Origin: Microvelia longipes
Taxonomy: Eukaryota; Arthropoda; Insecta; Hemiptera; Veliidae
NCBI GenBank assembly: GCA_018340805.1
Contig: JACMZG010001913.1
Coordinates: forward strand, 15,984,262-16,048,261
Direction of reading: 5' to 3'
Length of the DNA: 64,000 bases
Shown: positions 1 to 14,599 of the stretch, piece by piece
Numbering within the stretch: the first letter of the stretch is position 1
How the letters are laid out: the number at the start of each line of letters is the position of its first letter
Position numbers and translations under genes: made by a program
The notes under the pieces: model-generated
The model's input: only the letters and a program-made list of their open reading frames with translations
Told to the model about the DNA's origin: nothing
The model's database searches: none

Positions 1-216
1 AAAAGTTAAGTTATAAGGTACAGTAATATTAATTACTTTGGAAACTACTTTAAATCTTAATAGTCGAAGAGCCAGGCCTAAAAATGTGACTCATTTTGTA
101 CTACATTGTACCAAGTTTTTCTGAAAATATACCTTAAATTATGAAGTAAAAGCATAGTCTGCCTATCCAGAGTGGAGACCTTTATATGAATGCACAAATT
201 TCAGCTTTCTTGCAAT

Positions 217-556
217 AAGTGGTTTCCTGTAAGTCGTGTGCAAAACGTGAAGAGAAAATTTTTTAAAGCTAATAAATTTTACTATAAAACTAGTGTTTTT
301 TCGTCAAAATCGGATGACTACAACTAAAGTTATGTCATTTATTAAATGGTCAAAAAATTTACAAGAAGCTAATATTTTTTTAAAGAAATTCGTTGACTTT
401 GCATAAATCAACTATTTTTTTGGTGTTTTTGAAAGAGCCATGACTTTGGTGGTAGTTTCCGATTTTGATGATTAAACACTCGTTTTACCCAACATTTTAT
501 CAGCTTCAAAAAATGTTCTTTTCATGTTTTGCACACGACCCACAGGGAACCATTTA
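217..556. repeat. Foldback (long inverted-repeat) MITE
   Basis: The sequence from about 217 (AGTGGTTTCCTGTAAGTCG...) returns in inverted form ending near 556 (...CACACGACCCACAGGGAACC). The arms are about 150 bp, including TCAAAATCGG against CCGATTTTGA, with scattered mismatches. No coding frame. The flanks do not show an obvious target duplication. Confidence 0.7.
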
Positions 557-1040
557 GTCTATTCTATATTTTAGTCTAGTCAACGAACAGGCTTTTTGTG
601 AATTCTTAAATAGTTAATATTTTATTTTGGGAATCTGTTTGGACTTGTTTAGGGATACTCCAATAAAAAGTCCCTTAACTTTGCATCACAGGTGCGATCG
701 TAGTGGACCAAAACGTGTCCCGTTTCTTATAATGTTTATAATAATAATAATAATCTTGGTAGGGGATATAAAATATTCTTTCAAATAAAGTTTGAAGCTA
801 AGTAAATTGTCTAAACATAAGTATCTATTAGATAACTCTCTATTTCAAACCATAAACAAAGGATTTTATGTTAAAAATTATCCATAATTTCATTTTTTTA
901 CAACGAAAACGAACTAAAATTGTCACATTAGCGCGAAATGGATATCTATCTACAACCATAACTCAACGGCAAATCAATCAAACGTAATGATTTTTGAGTA
1001 TGATGTAGTCAACCACAAAATAAGTCATTGTACCAAATTA
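557..1040. other. AT-rich spacer
   Basis: No gene, RNA or clear repeat seen. A short TAA/ATA run lies near 735-755. Confidence 0.5.
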
Positions 1041-2430
1041 TAGCTTCCAGTTTATTATAGCCACACAGTAAAAGATTATCTAGATAGCTTTCAGTTTATT
1101 ATGGCCACAGAGTAAAAGATTAGCTAGATAGCTTTCAGTTTATTATAGCCACAGAGTAAAAATAGCTAGATAGCTTTCAGATTATTATAGCCACAGAGTA
1201 AAAGATTAGCTAGATAGCAGTTTATTATCAGCTTTCAGTTTATATAGCCACAGAGTAAAAGATTAGCTAGATAGCTTTCAGATTATTATAGCCACAGAGT
1301 AAAAGATTAGCTAGATAGCTTTCAGTTTATTATAGCCTCAGAGTAAAAGATTAGCTAGATAGCTTTCAGTTTATTATGGCCACAGAGTAAAAGATTAGCT
1401 AGATAGCTTTCAGATTATTATAGCCACACAGTAAAAGATTATCTAGATAGCTTTCAGTTTATTATAGCCACAGAGTAAAAGATTAGCTAGATAGCTTTCA
1501 GTTTATTATAGCCACAGAGTAAAAGATAAGCTAGATAGCTTTCAGATTATTATAGCCACAGAGTAAAAGATTAGCTAGATAGCTTTCAGTTTATTATAGC
1601 CACAGAGTAAAAGATTAGCTAGATAGCTTTCAGTTTATTATAGCCACAGAGTAAAAGATTAGCTAGATAGCTTTCAGATTATTATAGCCACAGAGTAAAA
1701 GATTAGCTAGATAGCTTTCAGCAGAGTAAAAGATTAGCTAGATAGCTTTCAGTTTATTATAGCACAGAGTAAAAGATTAGCTAGATAGCTTTCAGTAGCC
1801 ACAGAGTAAAATTAGCTAGATAGCTTTCAATTATTATAGCCACAGAGTAAAAGATTAGCTAGATAGCTTTCAGTTTATTATAGCCACAGAGTAAAAGATT
1901 AGCTAGATAGCTTTCAGTTTATTATAGCCACAGAGTAAAAGATTAGCTAGATAGCTTTCAGATTATTATAGCCACAGAGTAAAAGATTAGCTAGATAGCT
2001 TTCAGTTTATTATAGCCACAGAGTAAAGATTAGCTAGATAGCTTCAGATAGCCACAGATTAGCTAGATAGCTTTCATATATAGCCACAGAGTAAAAGATT
2101 AGCTAGATAGCAGCCACAGAGTAAAAGATTAGCTAGATAGCTTTCAGCCACAGAGTAAAAGATTAGCTTGATAGCTTTCAGTTTATTATAGCCACAGAGT
2201 AAAAGATTAGCTAGATAGCTTTCCACAGAGAGATTAGCTAGATAGCTTTCAGTAGCCACAGAGTAAAAGATTAGCTAGATAGCTTTCAGATTATTATAGC
2301 CACAGAGTAAAAGATTAGCTAGATAGCTTTCAGATTATAGCCACAGAGTAAAAGATTAGCTAGATAGCTTTCAGTTTATTATAGCCACAGAGTAAAAGAT
2401 TAGCTAGATAGCTTTCAGATTATTATAGCC
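1041..2430. repeat. 44-bp minisatellite array
   Basis: About 30 head-to-tail copies of a 44-bp unit built from TTAGCTAGATAGCTTTC, AGTTTATTATAGCC and ACAGAGTAAAAG. Variation is of two kinds: single-base changes (GTTTATT versus GATTATT, TAGCC versus GGCC) and internal deletions of 4-25 bp, mainly at 1725-1830 and 2030-2260. Apparent reading frames inside (for example 2074-2259) only translate the repeat. Confidence 0.97.
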
Positions 2431-2760
2431 GGGCAAATTTTTCTTAAGACTGGAAAACAGAATTTCAACTGTATCTTTAAAATGGCCATTGTCCCGACAA
2501 ATAATGAATAGATCAAAAATAAAGAAGACAAACTGATATATAAATAATTCCTCTATCATTTTATTCTAATGTCAACAGAAATAAAGTCCCCTGGAAATGA
2601 AAAAGAATTTGTCCCAAATTAATAACATTAAATTTACAGTCTTATAGTGGTATATCACACCTGTTATATGTATTTAAAAAAAACACCTATATTATACAGC
2701 ACTTTGGTGTTGAAGATATATTTAAGAAATAAAATAGAAATGTTATACCATAGTTCGGTG
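2431..2760. other. AT-rich spacer
   Basis: No gene or repeat recognised between the minisatellite and the anomalous block. Confidence 0.5.
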
Positions 2761-5700
2761 ATAATATTATATATATACTCACTCAACTAATTTCTGAAAT
2801 AACAGAAGTTACAAACTACACGTAACACTTCTAATTACTTCACTCGACTATCATTTAACTACGAGCGAAACAGTATTATCTGTCTCGTCAACTTAACACA
2901 AGATCTATATATAAGTGTAGTACTCCAATTCTAAGTATCGGATTGTTGCAACGACACGAGTATAATTGACGACTGTTAATAATAAACTAGAGAGCCATCG
3001 ACACATACAGAGGAGCACCTTACAAATGAATATCACACATTCAACGAGTTTTCATCTCAAACTGCTTTGTCTGGCACCCAATTAAACAAACGAGTGGACA
3101 TTGTCTAACTCTGGCTCTATTTTGTGCAGAGTCCACACCACACACACGCGTAGAAATTAAATGGTAACGTTGATGTCAATTTGAGAATGGAACCAAAAGA
3201 GAGCGTGTTACAAGAGCCGGTAATAATTGTGAGTACTCTAATGTCACGCATATCATATGAACTTCCTTCTTATTTGCGGTTTCCACACTCACTCGAGATT
3301 TGTACTTCACTTTTAGAGTTTATTACCAGTATTACCAGCCAGGTTTTTCTTTTTTACGTACCGTCATTTGTATTTACTAGCTGATTGATATGATTTCGAC
3401 TATGTAGCCCGTGAGGTGTGAGTATATGTATGTCACTAAGATCTCTTATTCTTCGCGAAATTGCCTAAAGTTATGTTATATATACTCGAAGTTTATTGTT
3501 ATTTGTGTGTACCAATTTTGATGAGAGTATTGTAACGTCTATTTGCCAGAGAGCGTCTTAATTAACGTGCATTCACTACAAAAAGAACATTAGATAATGA
3601 TATATTTCTATATAGAGGGCCCTTATTGCACACTTTGCGACATCTTTAGATAGACGACATAGACTAAGATATTATTATAAACCTAGTAGCCACTACATTC
3701 TCCGCGAAGTTCTTAATCACATCCGTCAATCCATCAAATATATAAGAAGCGAGGTAATCGGAAAATTAACAGGTGTAAATAGAATCTTATTCTATGCCGT
3801 ATAGGTTCTCTTCCCATCTAAAGCCAAGTGGGATTTTCTTGAGTAATAAGTACAAATCACAACACAAGTATTGTAGACTCTGGGACAAAGCAGGAATGAC
3901 TCTTATTCTTCCTTGTCCTAGAGTTTAAATGTGTCATAATTATATATCACTACTACTTCCCTCTGCGTTTGGGAGGAAGTAGTTTGTGGTTTCTATATTT
4001 GAGTGTGGTTACCCCGATCATTGCGCAACGTTCTGGGTGTAGTAGAACCGCCTAGCTCATATTCCCAAACCATGTTTCAGTTTGCTGCTCGAACCCCTAA
4101 ATGAAAACCTGTGGTTTTAAAATTAGATTGAGGAAACAGTGAAAATTTGCATCCCAGCTTTCAGTTTTCTTATGAATATAATTTAATAAATAATAGCCCT
4201 CCTTTATGATCAGATATATAGGAATTTTATTTAATTGTAATATATTTCAGCTAGGTGACCTTATAGACGGAATGTGCGAATGGGTTATAATAATAATTTC
4301 ATATAGTTATAATGTAAATATTATAGTCCCTAACTAGAAGTATGCTATATGATTACCACGTGTGGTAATAGAGGGCTTGATTTTAAATGTGTATTATCAA
4401 ACTTGAAAGCATAATTTAGAAAATCATATTCTCCACTACACTCCTAACTCCGACTTTTGCTATAAAAACTCAGCAGTCACGAACTCTCTTTTAAGTCAAT
4501 ATTTAATTAGCAAAATCGCGAGCCATTTTTATATGGATATATAGTTTGCTCCGATATCTACTCTCATGCTCTCAGCACTAATTAAAGACAGGCTCCAACT
4601 TTTCTATCGAGGTGCAATAATTACTGGTGAATTTTTATCCAACCGCATTTTATAGTCACGACTAACAATTTAGATATAGGTGTAATTCTCGTGCACAGTT
4701 AATTATTTTCCAGTGTTAGAGTATTGAATTGTTGATAATAAAATGTACCGATAAGGGGGCTATTTAGAGTAGAAATATGTATATATTTTTTTTTATCTAA
4801 CTAACTTTAGGCAAAAAAGAACTGTTACCTTTTATTCAGAAACCAACAGGCATTCCTGGTAAGTGATACTACTATACTCAGCCATGTTTATCTCCTAACC
4901 TTTAAATAACTAAACGAAATTAGTGAATAATATATAGAACACGATATAATTGAATTAATTTATAAAAACTATCTGAGAATACCTCTGTGAAAGATCTTCG
5001 GACGGGCGAAATGAAGATTTTAATATCACCTTTTACCTATTCCTTAGATAATGTATTAAAATCCCTCGAACATGTACAAGCACTACAAAATCAAATATTG
5101 TGAACTAATATCAATCCTGTCTTCCCCTGCATATAGGGAATTAATAGCCGACGTGAAATAAGAAGACAAAGTAATATTAGCGAGAGTTGATATAATCTTA
5201 TATTTAAATTAATTCTCATACGACATTTTAGACCAGTAAGAACACAATTCAACCATTCCATCCGCCGCCTGTTCAACAATTTCCTCCCTTCATCACTCCT
5301 AGAATTGAGAGATACTCTCAAATAAACTTCCGCTATTTATACATAACCGATTAGAACCTACTATTTATAACCTCACCAAATAATATAACACCCAACAAAT
5401 AACTTAAATTGAACTTATCCAATAAGTCCAAACAAGGCAAAAAGACAACCCAATGAAACCTAAATCTCGCCAAGATTTAATCTATTATAAGAATGTAGAG
5501 TTCGAAGTTCCAATCTCCGTATACTAATACCAACAAACCAAAGCAAACTCTCTACATTACCTATTAAGATTAATTTAAGTTTTTAGGGTGAGTGATAATG
5601 TTCACCTGTTAGCTTGTATTACACCAAAAATAAAGAAAGTAACTTGCAAATTATACAAATAATTTTTATGGGATTTGATTCTATTTTCATTGCTTCTCTC

Positions 5701-8700
5701 CGAGTACCTCTAATGGTGATTATCCGTAGTGTGTGTTAGTGTGTAATAATAGAAGGTTTAATGCCTACGTTATAATTACCGTATGTTAAAAAAAGATAAG
5801 AGCCAAATTACTGAATGTGATAAGTTGGTGTTTAGAAATGAGATTTGGTTTATGTACTCAGAATTTCACTGAGACGAGGTTAGTGCGCCATATCCATCTC
5901 GTTCGAACTTTATAACAAAGTTTATAATTAAGTTATATTCTAATTATAATTAATCTAGCTGGTGAATCTTGCGTCTGTCCCATTATCTCATATTACTTTA
6001 TAAGATTTCTTATAAGCATAATCAATTTATTATCTCATTAAACTGTGAATTCTCTTAACTAATACTGCTGTAAGTAACATAAGGGATAACCCAGAGTCTC
6101 TTAACACAAAGTTCTACGCTAGATCTGGCATACCTCCGTGTGTTTAAGTTATAGACTTTTATAAATCATTCGTTCTCGAGTATCTATCATTAATGATGAG
6201 AACTAGAGTGGTAAATTGTGACTTGTAGAGGTTGAATTATATTGGATTGAGAACGAATGCCACAACTCTTCATTGGCTCCTCACGCTCTCACAGATGGAT
6301 TTCAGAGCACATTGGTTTGATCGAGTAGCGTCTAACACATATAATTGATGCTCAAGACTGAAATGGAACTCTCTGCTTAATACGCCGACAAACATTCCAT
6401 CAAACCTTCAAACCCGGAAAATAGTGAACATGCTAGGCTCCACTCAGCTTTCTAATAGTATATGTGATAATTTAATAATAAATACACACCATTTATGATA
6501 TTAATTTTTGATAGGAGTAAGATAACAGTCAGGCATAACGAGTGTAACAATGTCTCGATGTATTTATACATAGAACAACAGAGAGATCCTTCACAGCACA
6601 GTTCTACTCACCTAGCTCTGTCACTCTTACCTTATGCACTCCGTTCCTTATAATATAATACTAATCATGACTCATGAATTAACATAGCAACACGACTTAC
6701 TGTCTCAACTCCACACAAAGCCTGTTCACTTTTCCTATATTGATTAATACTCAAATAATTTAATTTTATTTCTAACTCACGTAAGCTCCACTCTAATTTG
6801 ACTACTGTTAATACTCGCTATAATTAACTGTTGTGTCTATAAGAATTTTCATGAATTTACTAGCCCACTACGATACGATTACTTGCAATATTCGTTGATA
6901 AGTCTAACACGATTGATCTTATGAACTTAGATGCCTCTTAATGTGAACACGAAAGCGAGATATGCTCTTCTCTAATTAAAACACCAAATAATTGCCGATT
7001 TACTATGTGCAAAGATTTGTACGTAATAAATTCTCTATTTCTCTTAGTTGAACCATAGACATCATAGATGATGAGAATTAGGTATGATAGTTCGTCATAC
7101 TTTTAGAATTATTAATTTATACTCAACGGAGATTGAATCCACCTCTTGTTCTCACGAGATGATATTAATGATTTTTAACGAATCTCAATTTAATATACCA
7201 CTTCTGGTTTGAATTTATTGTTACGCGGTGTATATAGTAATGTTTTTGTCATAATCTCTATAGACTTCCTTTTAATATTTAGCTCTAGATTTTGTTTATT
7301 TGTATTTTTTGGAGCACGTAGAGGTTGAATTATATTAATATAGACTTTCTTTTATTCATCGAATTTGCTATAAAAATCTTATATGTAGTGCTCACATATG
7401 GGATTTATATAATATAATGAGAAATTCCTAACTCTGTATGTTCCTAGCTATTATTAAGGTCTCATTAGTTATATGACACACGGTGTCCTATAAAAAGTTA
7501 ATCATATAATACTAACATTAATATAGGTTTGTTTGTATTCAATATATACACAACAGTAATATCCAGATTTTTGGAGCACCACAATATTTCAGTTAGAGAA
7601 ATCATTGTATATAGTGATTTATAGAGCACCTGAAATTGAAAAAAACTAAATCTATACACATATCCACTCAACAGAAGAGATCTGTATTTATCTGAACAAT
7701 AATAATTCTGTATGCGTTAAAGAGAGAATCCATTATGACAATCAGCCTCATAGAAAGATAGAAAACTAATATATTATCTTTATTTGCAATATTTATTCTT
7801 ATTCGGAGATACGATGAAATAATTGAGAATTGAACTTTGTATCTCTCAATACAATATTAATTGAGAAGATGTCGTTGTCAGGCACATTACTATAGATCAT
7901 TCTTTAGTACCGTCCTCATAGAAGTTTTAATCATCGCGAGCATTCTTCAACTTATACTTATTACTTAGCTGCGTCATTCGGTATTACTATATATAATTGA
8001 TTGCTAAAGAATAAACAATATTTAGTTATTACTCTATATAAGTTCCTATAAGACCAACACGCACATAGGAGAAAAGAGAAATATAAAGTTTGTAAACAAG
8101 TAAGATTGAACAAATATTGTTGTTATGCTGTTAATTCGCACATATGACATAATACTCTATTGCAATCAAATATTAATTATCTATTAATTATATAATAATT
8201 AAAGCAACACTCAAAGCAACAGGATAATACTCCTCACTCACGTGCTCACAAGTTGGAGTTTCGGGTGCAGAGTCGATCCGCAGCCGTAAACTTTAGTATT
8301 ATTATATAGAAATGTACTAATCAATTATCTTAAATCACGCTCATACAGTCTTTACTGTAAGGCTGTCAGCGCATATTCTCGCATTGAGTGCAAATATACT
8401 GTGCACTTATATCTAATCCTAGATAACATTATAAAAAGTAAGGAGTCTAACAAATCTTATTACTCGCGTTATATTGTAAGATTATAGTCTATTTTCCACT
8501 ATCTCTCTATCATAAGGTGGAAATTCAAGAAATAAATTAACGAATATCATGTCAGTAATTATTAAGCCAATAGTGAATATTTATATGGTTTGACTCAATT
8601 CAAATTTAATTGGCTCACTAAATATCGATATTTTTTATACACATTACATGATAATATAAAAATGTTATTTTCTAGAAAGTTCGTTTGAATTATTTAAAGG

Positions 8701-11700
8701 TTAATTAATAATTGTTTATTTATACTAGCAGTTATACTTAATAAAAGAAATAATGATTAATATTATAAAAAGATGTGGTAGCTTATTATTATGTCAAATA
8801 CAAATTTTCTAAAAGAGAATTCGACCTCGCTTGGGGGGTGAACAATTACCCGACTGTAATCACTCGAGATTAATATTATATAATGGTTAGAAAATTTAAT
8901 CACGAACACAATAATTTATCTTAACAATTTATGAAATAATGTTTGGATTTAATTATATAATCTATCACTGCTCGCACAAAGTACACGACACCCTTTCTGA
9001 TTGAATGGTTAAGAGTTATCCTCGTAGGGTAAAGATTGTCAAAGAATAGTCGTGTTAATTAATCCGGTCGGTGTTTTTTATATTCGACTCTGCTCAGACG
9101 CCGCTCCATATTACTACTCAGGTATGATTTAAAGTACGGCATTTATATTAAGTAAATTTTAATGTTGTTTATAACAAGCGCCCTGAGTGAAAACTTATTT
9201 GTACGGTAATAATTATTTACCATCGGTATTATATTTTCTACTCATTTCCGGAGACGTTAGGGCACCACAGCAATAATCACACTCTAACCAAATTAAATAT
9301 TTGAATAAGTATTTGTATGATAATAATAGAATCTATTCTCTGCTCAATCAATAAAATATAAGGATTAATTCTGGAGGCTAGCCGGGTCAACAACGAGAAT
9401 TTAATAAACACCGAGCCCTCCGAAGACGATATGTTCTCCTCGATAAGGATTGTGAGCTCTGGAATTACCTAAATGGGCCTAGGACCTACGGAATCTTTAT
9501 TAAATTATAGACTCAGTAGTATTTCTCTATACAAACATGAAACTATATTGGTTACGAAGGTCTTAGCGAGTGCAAAATGGTTAAGTGCGGTGTTCGTTAG
9601 GACATGTGCCAGGGAGTGGATTTTTATATATACGAATACATTGGCAGAGCCATATTGAAATTAAATAAAAGAAGAGATATTATAATATTATTGAGTGTCG
9701 CGTTAACAAAATATTAACGTCACCACTTTTCCCGTAAGAGAGAGGTTACGAGTACATAAAGCATGATGTTTTACAAGGCAAGTCTTTCATAAGGCACTAT
9801 TCACTATAGCTCGCTCTCGCAGAATTTGTTCATAAAACCTGCTCTCAGTGCCATACAATAAGTTCATTTATTTAATGATTTTAGATACCGCCGTGGAGAC
9901 ATTAACTTTAAATAATAATTGAGAACCCCAAATAGGTTGTTGTTCCGTAAGTACTTTACCTGTTAGCCGTTCATAAATATATTGGCTCTACTGATATTGG
10001 CGCACACAGTGTCTGAAGACAGAGTTGGCACGGCTCATAAATGGACGCACCTCTGTCTACTGGTGGTCACTTTGTCTAAAATAATACACATATCTATACA
10101 TATTAAACAAGCACAATATATTTAGAGCAATGTTTATATTAATCAAAAGTAATATATTTATGTAGAAATTAAGTTTTAATTCACGAGATTCTATATACCG
10201 AAATAAAATTTTCTCATTGTTAAGTTTACGAAGTGTGAATGATTATACGAAACGTTAGTCATAACAATCTTTGTGAAGAACCATCTTTTGGTGTTCAGGA
10301 TAAAACTGAACTTTTGCTATTATCTCCTCTTTAATAGTCACAAATACTCAATCATTATACGTTTGATACGGTGATCTTTCAGAAAAAGCAATAATAGGTC
10401 TCAGATAAATCTGCAGCGCTGAAACGCAATTACGATGTATCTTTAATCTAGAATGAAGTTTCGTGTAAGTAATAGTGCTCAAGGTGAGCCTGAAGCACAA
10501 AATATTCAAAAAGTGGCAAACGCGTACTAAGACGCGCGAAAAGAGTTTTCTTAATACCACGTAAACTTAGAATCGTAACTTTTATTCTATTTCGTCGAGC
10601 ATATCTCCTTGATTAATTATGATATCAACGGCTCGTGTCATGCCTGCTTCAAGCTTTTTATGCGTAGTCATTTTGATAAGCCACGTGGGCCCGCTTTTTT
10701 AAATTTAATCCGGACACACGAAATGAAGCTCTCTAATTATACTTGTTAATATTTGCAGTCTATATCTCGGGTGTGTCTTCCACCCTATTTGATTTTATCT
10801 AAACTGGTAAAATAGGGTTGAGGTTTATGGAAGTGTATTATAGTTGAATAAATTTGGGAGATTAAGATAATCCGCTGATTTTTTTCATATGCCTATCAGA
10901 ACGAAACTCGGTTTCGAGTGTATAAAACCACAGCGTGGTAGGATACAAAAAAAGTGTGTGTAAAAGAATCCAGCCGGAAAAAAGACAATCATAATGTAAG
11001 TAAAGGGCAATTTAATGTGTTTGTCACACCAAAAACCACACTTGTATAAATGTTCATTAAGTGTGTATTTTTCTAGCTAAATCATTATCAAATGTGTATC
11101 AAAAGAATTCAGAGCGCTAATGTGATCCTATCAACAAAATTCACTTTCATCATCCTCTATGCTTTATAATAAACTCGCATCAGGTTAATAAGCACGTTGT
11201 TCTAGAGAGAAAAGAAGTCAAGCACAGCTCTTTATATTGTGACTATTCACTGAACTAATAACTGTGGTCGAACATATATTAATCGCTATGATAAAATAGA
11301 ATAGTTTATTTCAGTGTGAAATACATTTGAGTCTTTAAAGTTAATAATACAATATTACACACATTTTATTTCTTAAGCTATTTAAATATGTACGCTGGGT
11401 CTAATATAATCTCACAAAATAAATTAGAGCTGTGCTGAACTTCTTTCTCAATAGAAACGGTTAAAGATAAAATTACCTCGCCATTATTTAAATATTTCAC
11501 AGATAAACTATAAGATGCGCCTAAGAAATGTGATTTTAATTGTGCCCGTTAATTCGATTAACAATAATAATATAGAAGATAATGTATAGTGATTTTCAAA
11601 AAATTAATTTACATCTATTAGGTTAGTTTGTATTGTCGTATATAGATAAGAATTTGGGCACATATAAATGTTATAGTGCTTTATATTTGAATGTTTTTTT

Positions 11701-13080
11701 CTCTAAGATTAACTGATATATATTTTTATAAATACAATTTGTATCCTTCGGTTTATTAACAAGAATAAATAAAAAACACGATATTTTTCACTATTCGGTT
11801 TGAATAAAATGGATTATAATCACAAAATTTTAATAAACTTTAAAACATTAACCTTTATGAACTTTTTAAGAATAATCAATAGGAACCCCGTATTGCCGAA
11901 GATATCGTAAGTATATTGGTTTAAGGTGTGTTCACTTTGATTTTCCGGCAGTTTAATATAACTAGTTAAGGAGGCCAGGGCACCATATAGCAATAAACCT
12001 CCATTATTGAACAATAGTTCTGCAAGGCAGAGTTCCTGATTGGTAATCTTGATCCACTCACGGCAACGTTTGCTAGCAGTTAAAACAAAGATCCCGAGCT
12101 GCTAGTCTAGGTGTGCGATTATTTTACCGCCTGTTTAAGGGTCTTACTGATACCCACCCGAATTCGCGTTATCATATTGCGTAGCTGGATCTCAACTTTC
12201 TCACGTGTTATAATGGTTTAATACACATGGCAATCACCCACCTCCTATGCGTACACGAGGATCAATTTTCTGCATTCTAGCGCGCATTAGATGTTTATTA
12301 TTAAGAGTGTATCTCTAACAGCCCCGCATATAACTCTTATTAGCTTGTTTCGAAATCTACAACGTCATCATCTCATTCACTGATAATATTGTAGCTTATA
12401 GGATGACAGCCTAAATATTAAATAAGTCAAAAAGGTAATATGATCATGAGTGAATGGTGAATGAAGTTATAAGCGAAACAGTGGCTAGTCTCTCTCATGT
12501 AATCTAATATGAGAGTTATAACAAGGTGTCTATGTGAGTTTTCTCAATCAATTTCAGTCTTATCGTCTTTTGGTATACTAGTGTTAAATATGACTATTAT
12601 ATATTGTGTTACTTTTTGGGGCTTGTTTTAGTTTATATTGTTAGTGAGTGGTTTTGAATTATAACGAAGTGGAGTGAGGTTTACGTTATATAAGTAGAAA
12701 TATGTGCTCTGCAGCCTTACTCTACCTGAACACATCTCAACATACATTTTGACAGCTATAAAGCACAAGTTTATATGCTTTGCCCCATTAGGCGTCAAAT
12801 CATTTATCGAGTAAGTCATTAGTATATCCAACCCGTCATATTTTTTATTACATCAACCTAGATAATGACTTGTGTCAGTGCGCGATGAATAATGTCGACG
12901 TTGAAGTAGCTCCAGTGGGATACTCAAGACCATAAATATGTGTTTGTTGTGTTGTTGAATAAATATAAATTATCTGATATAAAGTTGATCTCAACTCCAA
13001 TACCGGAGAATGGAGTATTTTAATAATGTCCTGTACTGGAACCCTTTATAATAAGATATAAGAAAGGTGAAGTAATTTAA
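2760..13080. other. Anomalous ~10-kb block, few homopolymers, no gene seen
   Basis: Sequence texture changes near 2760 and returns near 13080. Long A or T runs, common elsewhere, are sparse here, and short mixed words with CTC/GAG and ATTAT are over-used. All frames are stop-rich and no exon is supported. Within it, 11200-12150 aligns colinearly with 51895-52510 but is stretched roughly 1.3-1.7 fold by small scattered insertions. It may be a poorly corrected long-read segment or a strongly decayed repeat block. Boundaries are by eye. Confidence 0.55.
11200..12150. mobile_element. Insertion-swollen copy of the interior of the 51-53 kb hAT-type element
   Basis: Anchor words in the same order as in 51895-52510: TGTTCTAGAG at about 11204, CACAGCTCT at 11223, AGAGCTGT at 11428, ATAAACTTTAAAA at 11832, AATCAATAGGAAC at 11873, then an AGGCCAGGG / CCTGATT series. 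Between anchors the copy is longer than the reference element because of many small insertions. Confidence 0.6.
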
Positions 13081-14570
13081 TGTAGTATTTGTGAATATAA
13101 TAAAAATCTAATATAGGTTCTATTTGACAAATCTTGACATTCGCGCCATTTTAAATTAACATAAAATTTCAAAATTATTTTATTTTATATAATTTAATAC
13201 TTGTAGTTTAGTAATATAGTATCATGGTTATAAGTCATAGTATTAGATGTATACTTATAATGGTATAAGTGATTATAAGTATTGTGCCAAAATGCTGGTC
13301 TTAATTAATGAAATCTAAAAAAGAATCGAAAACTTTGAACATGAAAGTTCCTGCACCTGAGAAAATGAAATCAATCCAACTGATTAACACAAATTATTGA
13401 ACTAACACATTTCAGAGACTTCAACCCGTTTAATCCAAAAAAATCCACACATAAAAAATTTAAACTATTAAACTGCTTGAATAGATGGAGTTAATATAAA
13501 AATTCGAACCAATGCACTCAAAAAAATTCAACACTTTGGCGAATAGATCCGCAAGTCTAGCGAATTTTCTTTGAAATGCTTACTTCTTTACTTAAACTGT
13601 ATTTCTTGCTTAAGTTATAGAGGACTATGCTACGAAACTAGTAGCATTAGTTCTTGTTATTCAATTTTTACTCGATTTTTTCAAAGGAAATGCGCATGTT
13701 TATTTCATAGATTATACAAAACTATACCCATCTTTAAAAAATCAGCTCTGATCAACATTATTCGGCACTTACTTAAAGTTCAGTTCATTTTCGTAGTTTT
13801 GCTTAAAAAATCAGATAGTAGCAAAATGACACACTTTTCAGGTTTTGAAGGATAAACCGAAAAAGTATGTAATAATGGGTAATAATATAATGATAAAAAA
13901 ATGTGTCTATTACCAAGATTCGAGCCTGGGAACCATGTCTATGAGTACTTTGAGTGTACTAAATGCCACAAAAAAATAGAACACGACACCCTACTAAAAC
14001 TGTTGTTATCAACCGTATTTAGGGTTTTATGGTAAATGAACACAATTTATTTGGGTTTTTGATTACTTACGTATCGATTCAGACCGATTTCATTCGACAC
14101 AGAGCCTCAAAAAACATTTAAAACAACACATCACTCAAGATTTTTTTACGGACTGTATTTTAGGATTTTCGTTTTTTTTTTTTACTTTTCCTCATTTATA
14201 CCGCAGATATAGAAAAGTAAAAAGTGTTTGCAAAAAGATCCAAAACCGGGATGTCACCGGAATCATCCGTCTCAGGTGATTTGAGACTTGCTGAGTGGTT
14301 TTCTCAAATTTGTCTGTCTACTTGTGTGATTGTGTTTATCATCGTAGCTTCTAGTGTATTTATACAAGAGAACTCAAACTTTGTATAAAAATCAATCTAC
14401 CACTGTAGTTGTGCTATTCGGAAAATATTTTTTTATGACATCATTAGCAATAATGACTTTTATGTTGGGTCATAAAATTTAAGCAGCATTGAGCGTTGTC
14501 TGTACTGTAAAGGTGACCACTGAGAATAAAACGTATGTATTTGCTATCTGAGGACTAGTGAAGCGAGTTT
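13081..14570. other. AT-rich repeat mosaic
   Basis: No supported gene. A 94-codon open frame at 13571-13855 has no recognisable motif and biased composition. At about 14165-14350 are words also found near 15200-15400 and 58100-58350 (cattatacc/cctcattta, aaaccggg, gtcaccgg), so this is a further fragment of the dispersed family described at 14950-15540. Confidence 0.5.
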
Positions 14571-14599
14571 CAAGACGTTATGCAGTATAAATTTAGTGA

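Noticed and set aside
1041..2430. CRISPR array
   Set aside because: Units are contiguous 44-bp copies with no unique spacers, in a eukaryotic context.
13571..13855. 94-codon frame
   Set aside because: No domain, biased to Cys/Phe/Leu/Ser as expected for random AT-rich DNA, and no splice context.
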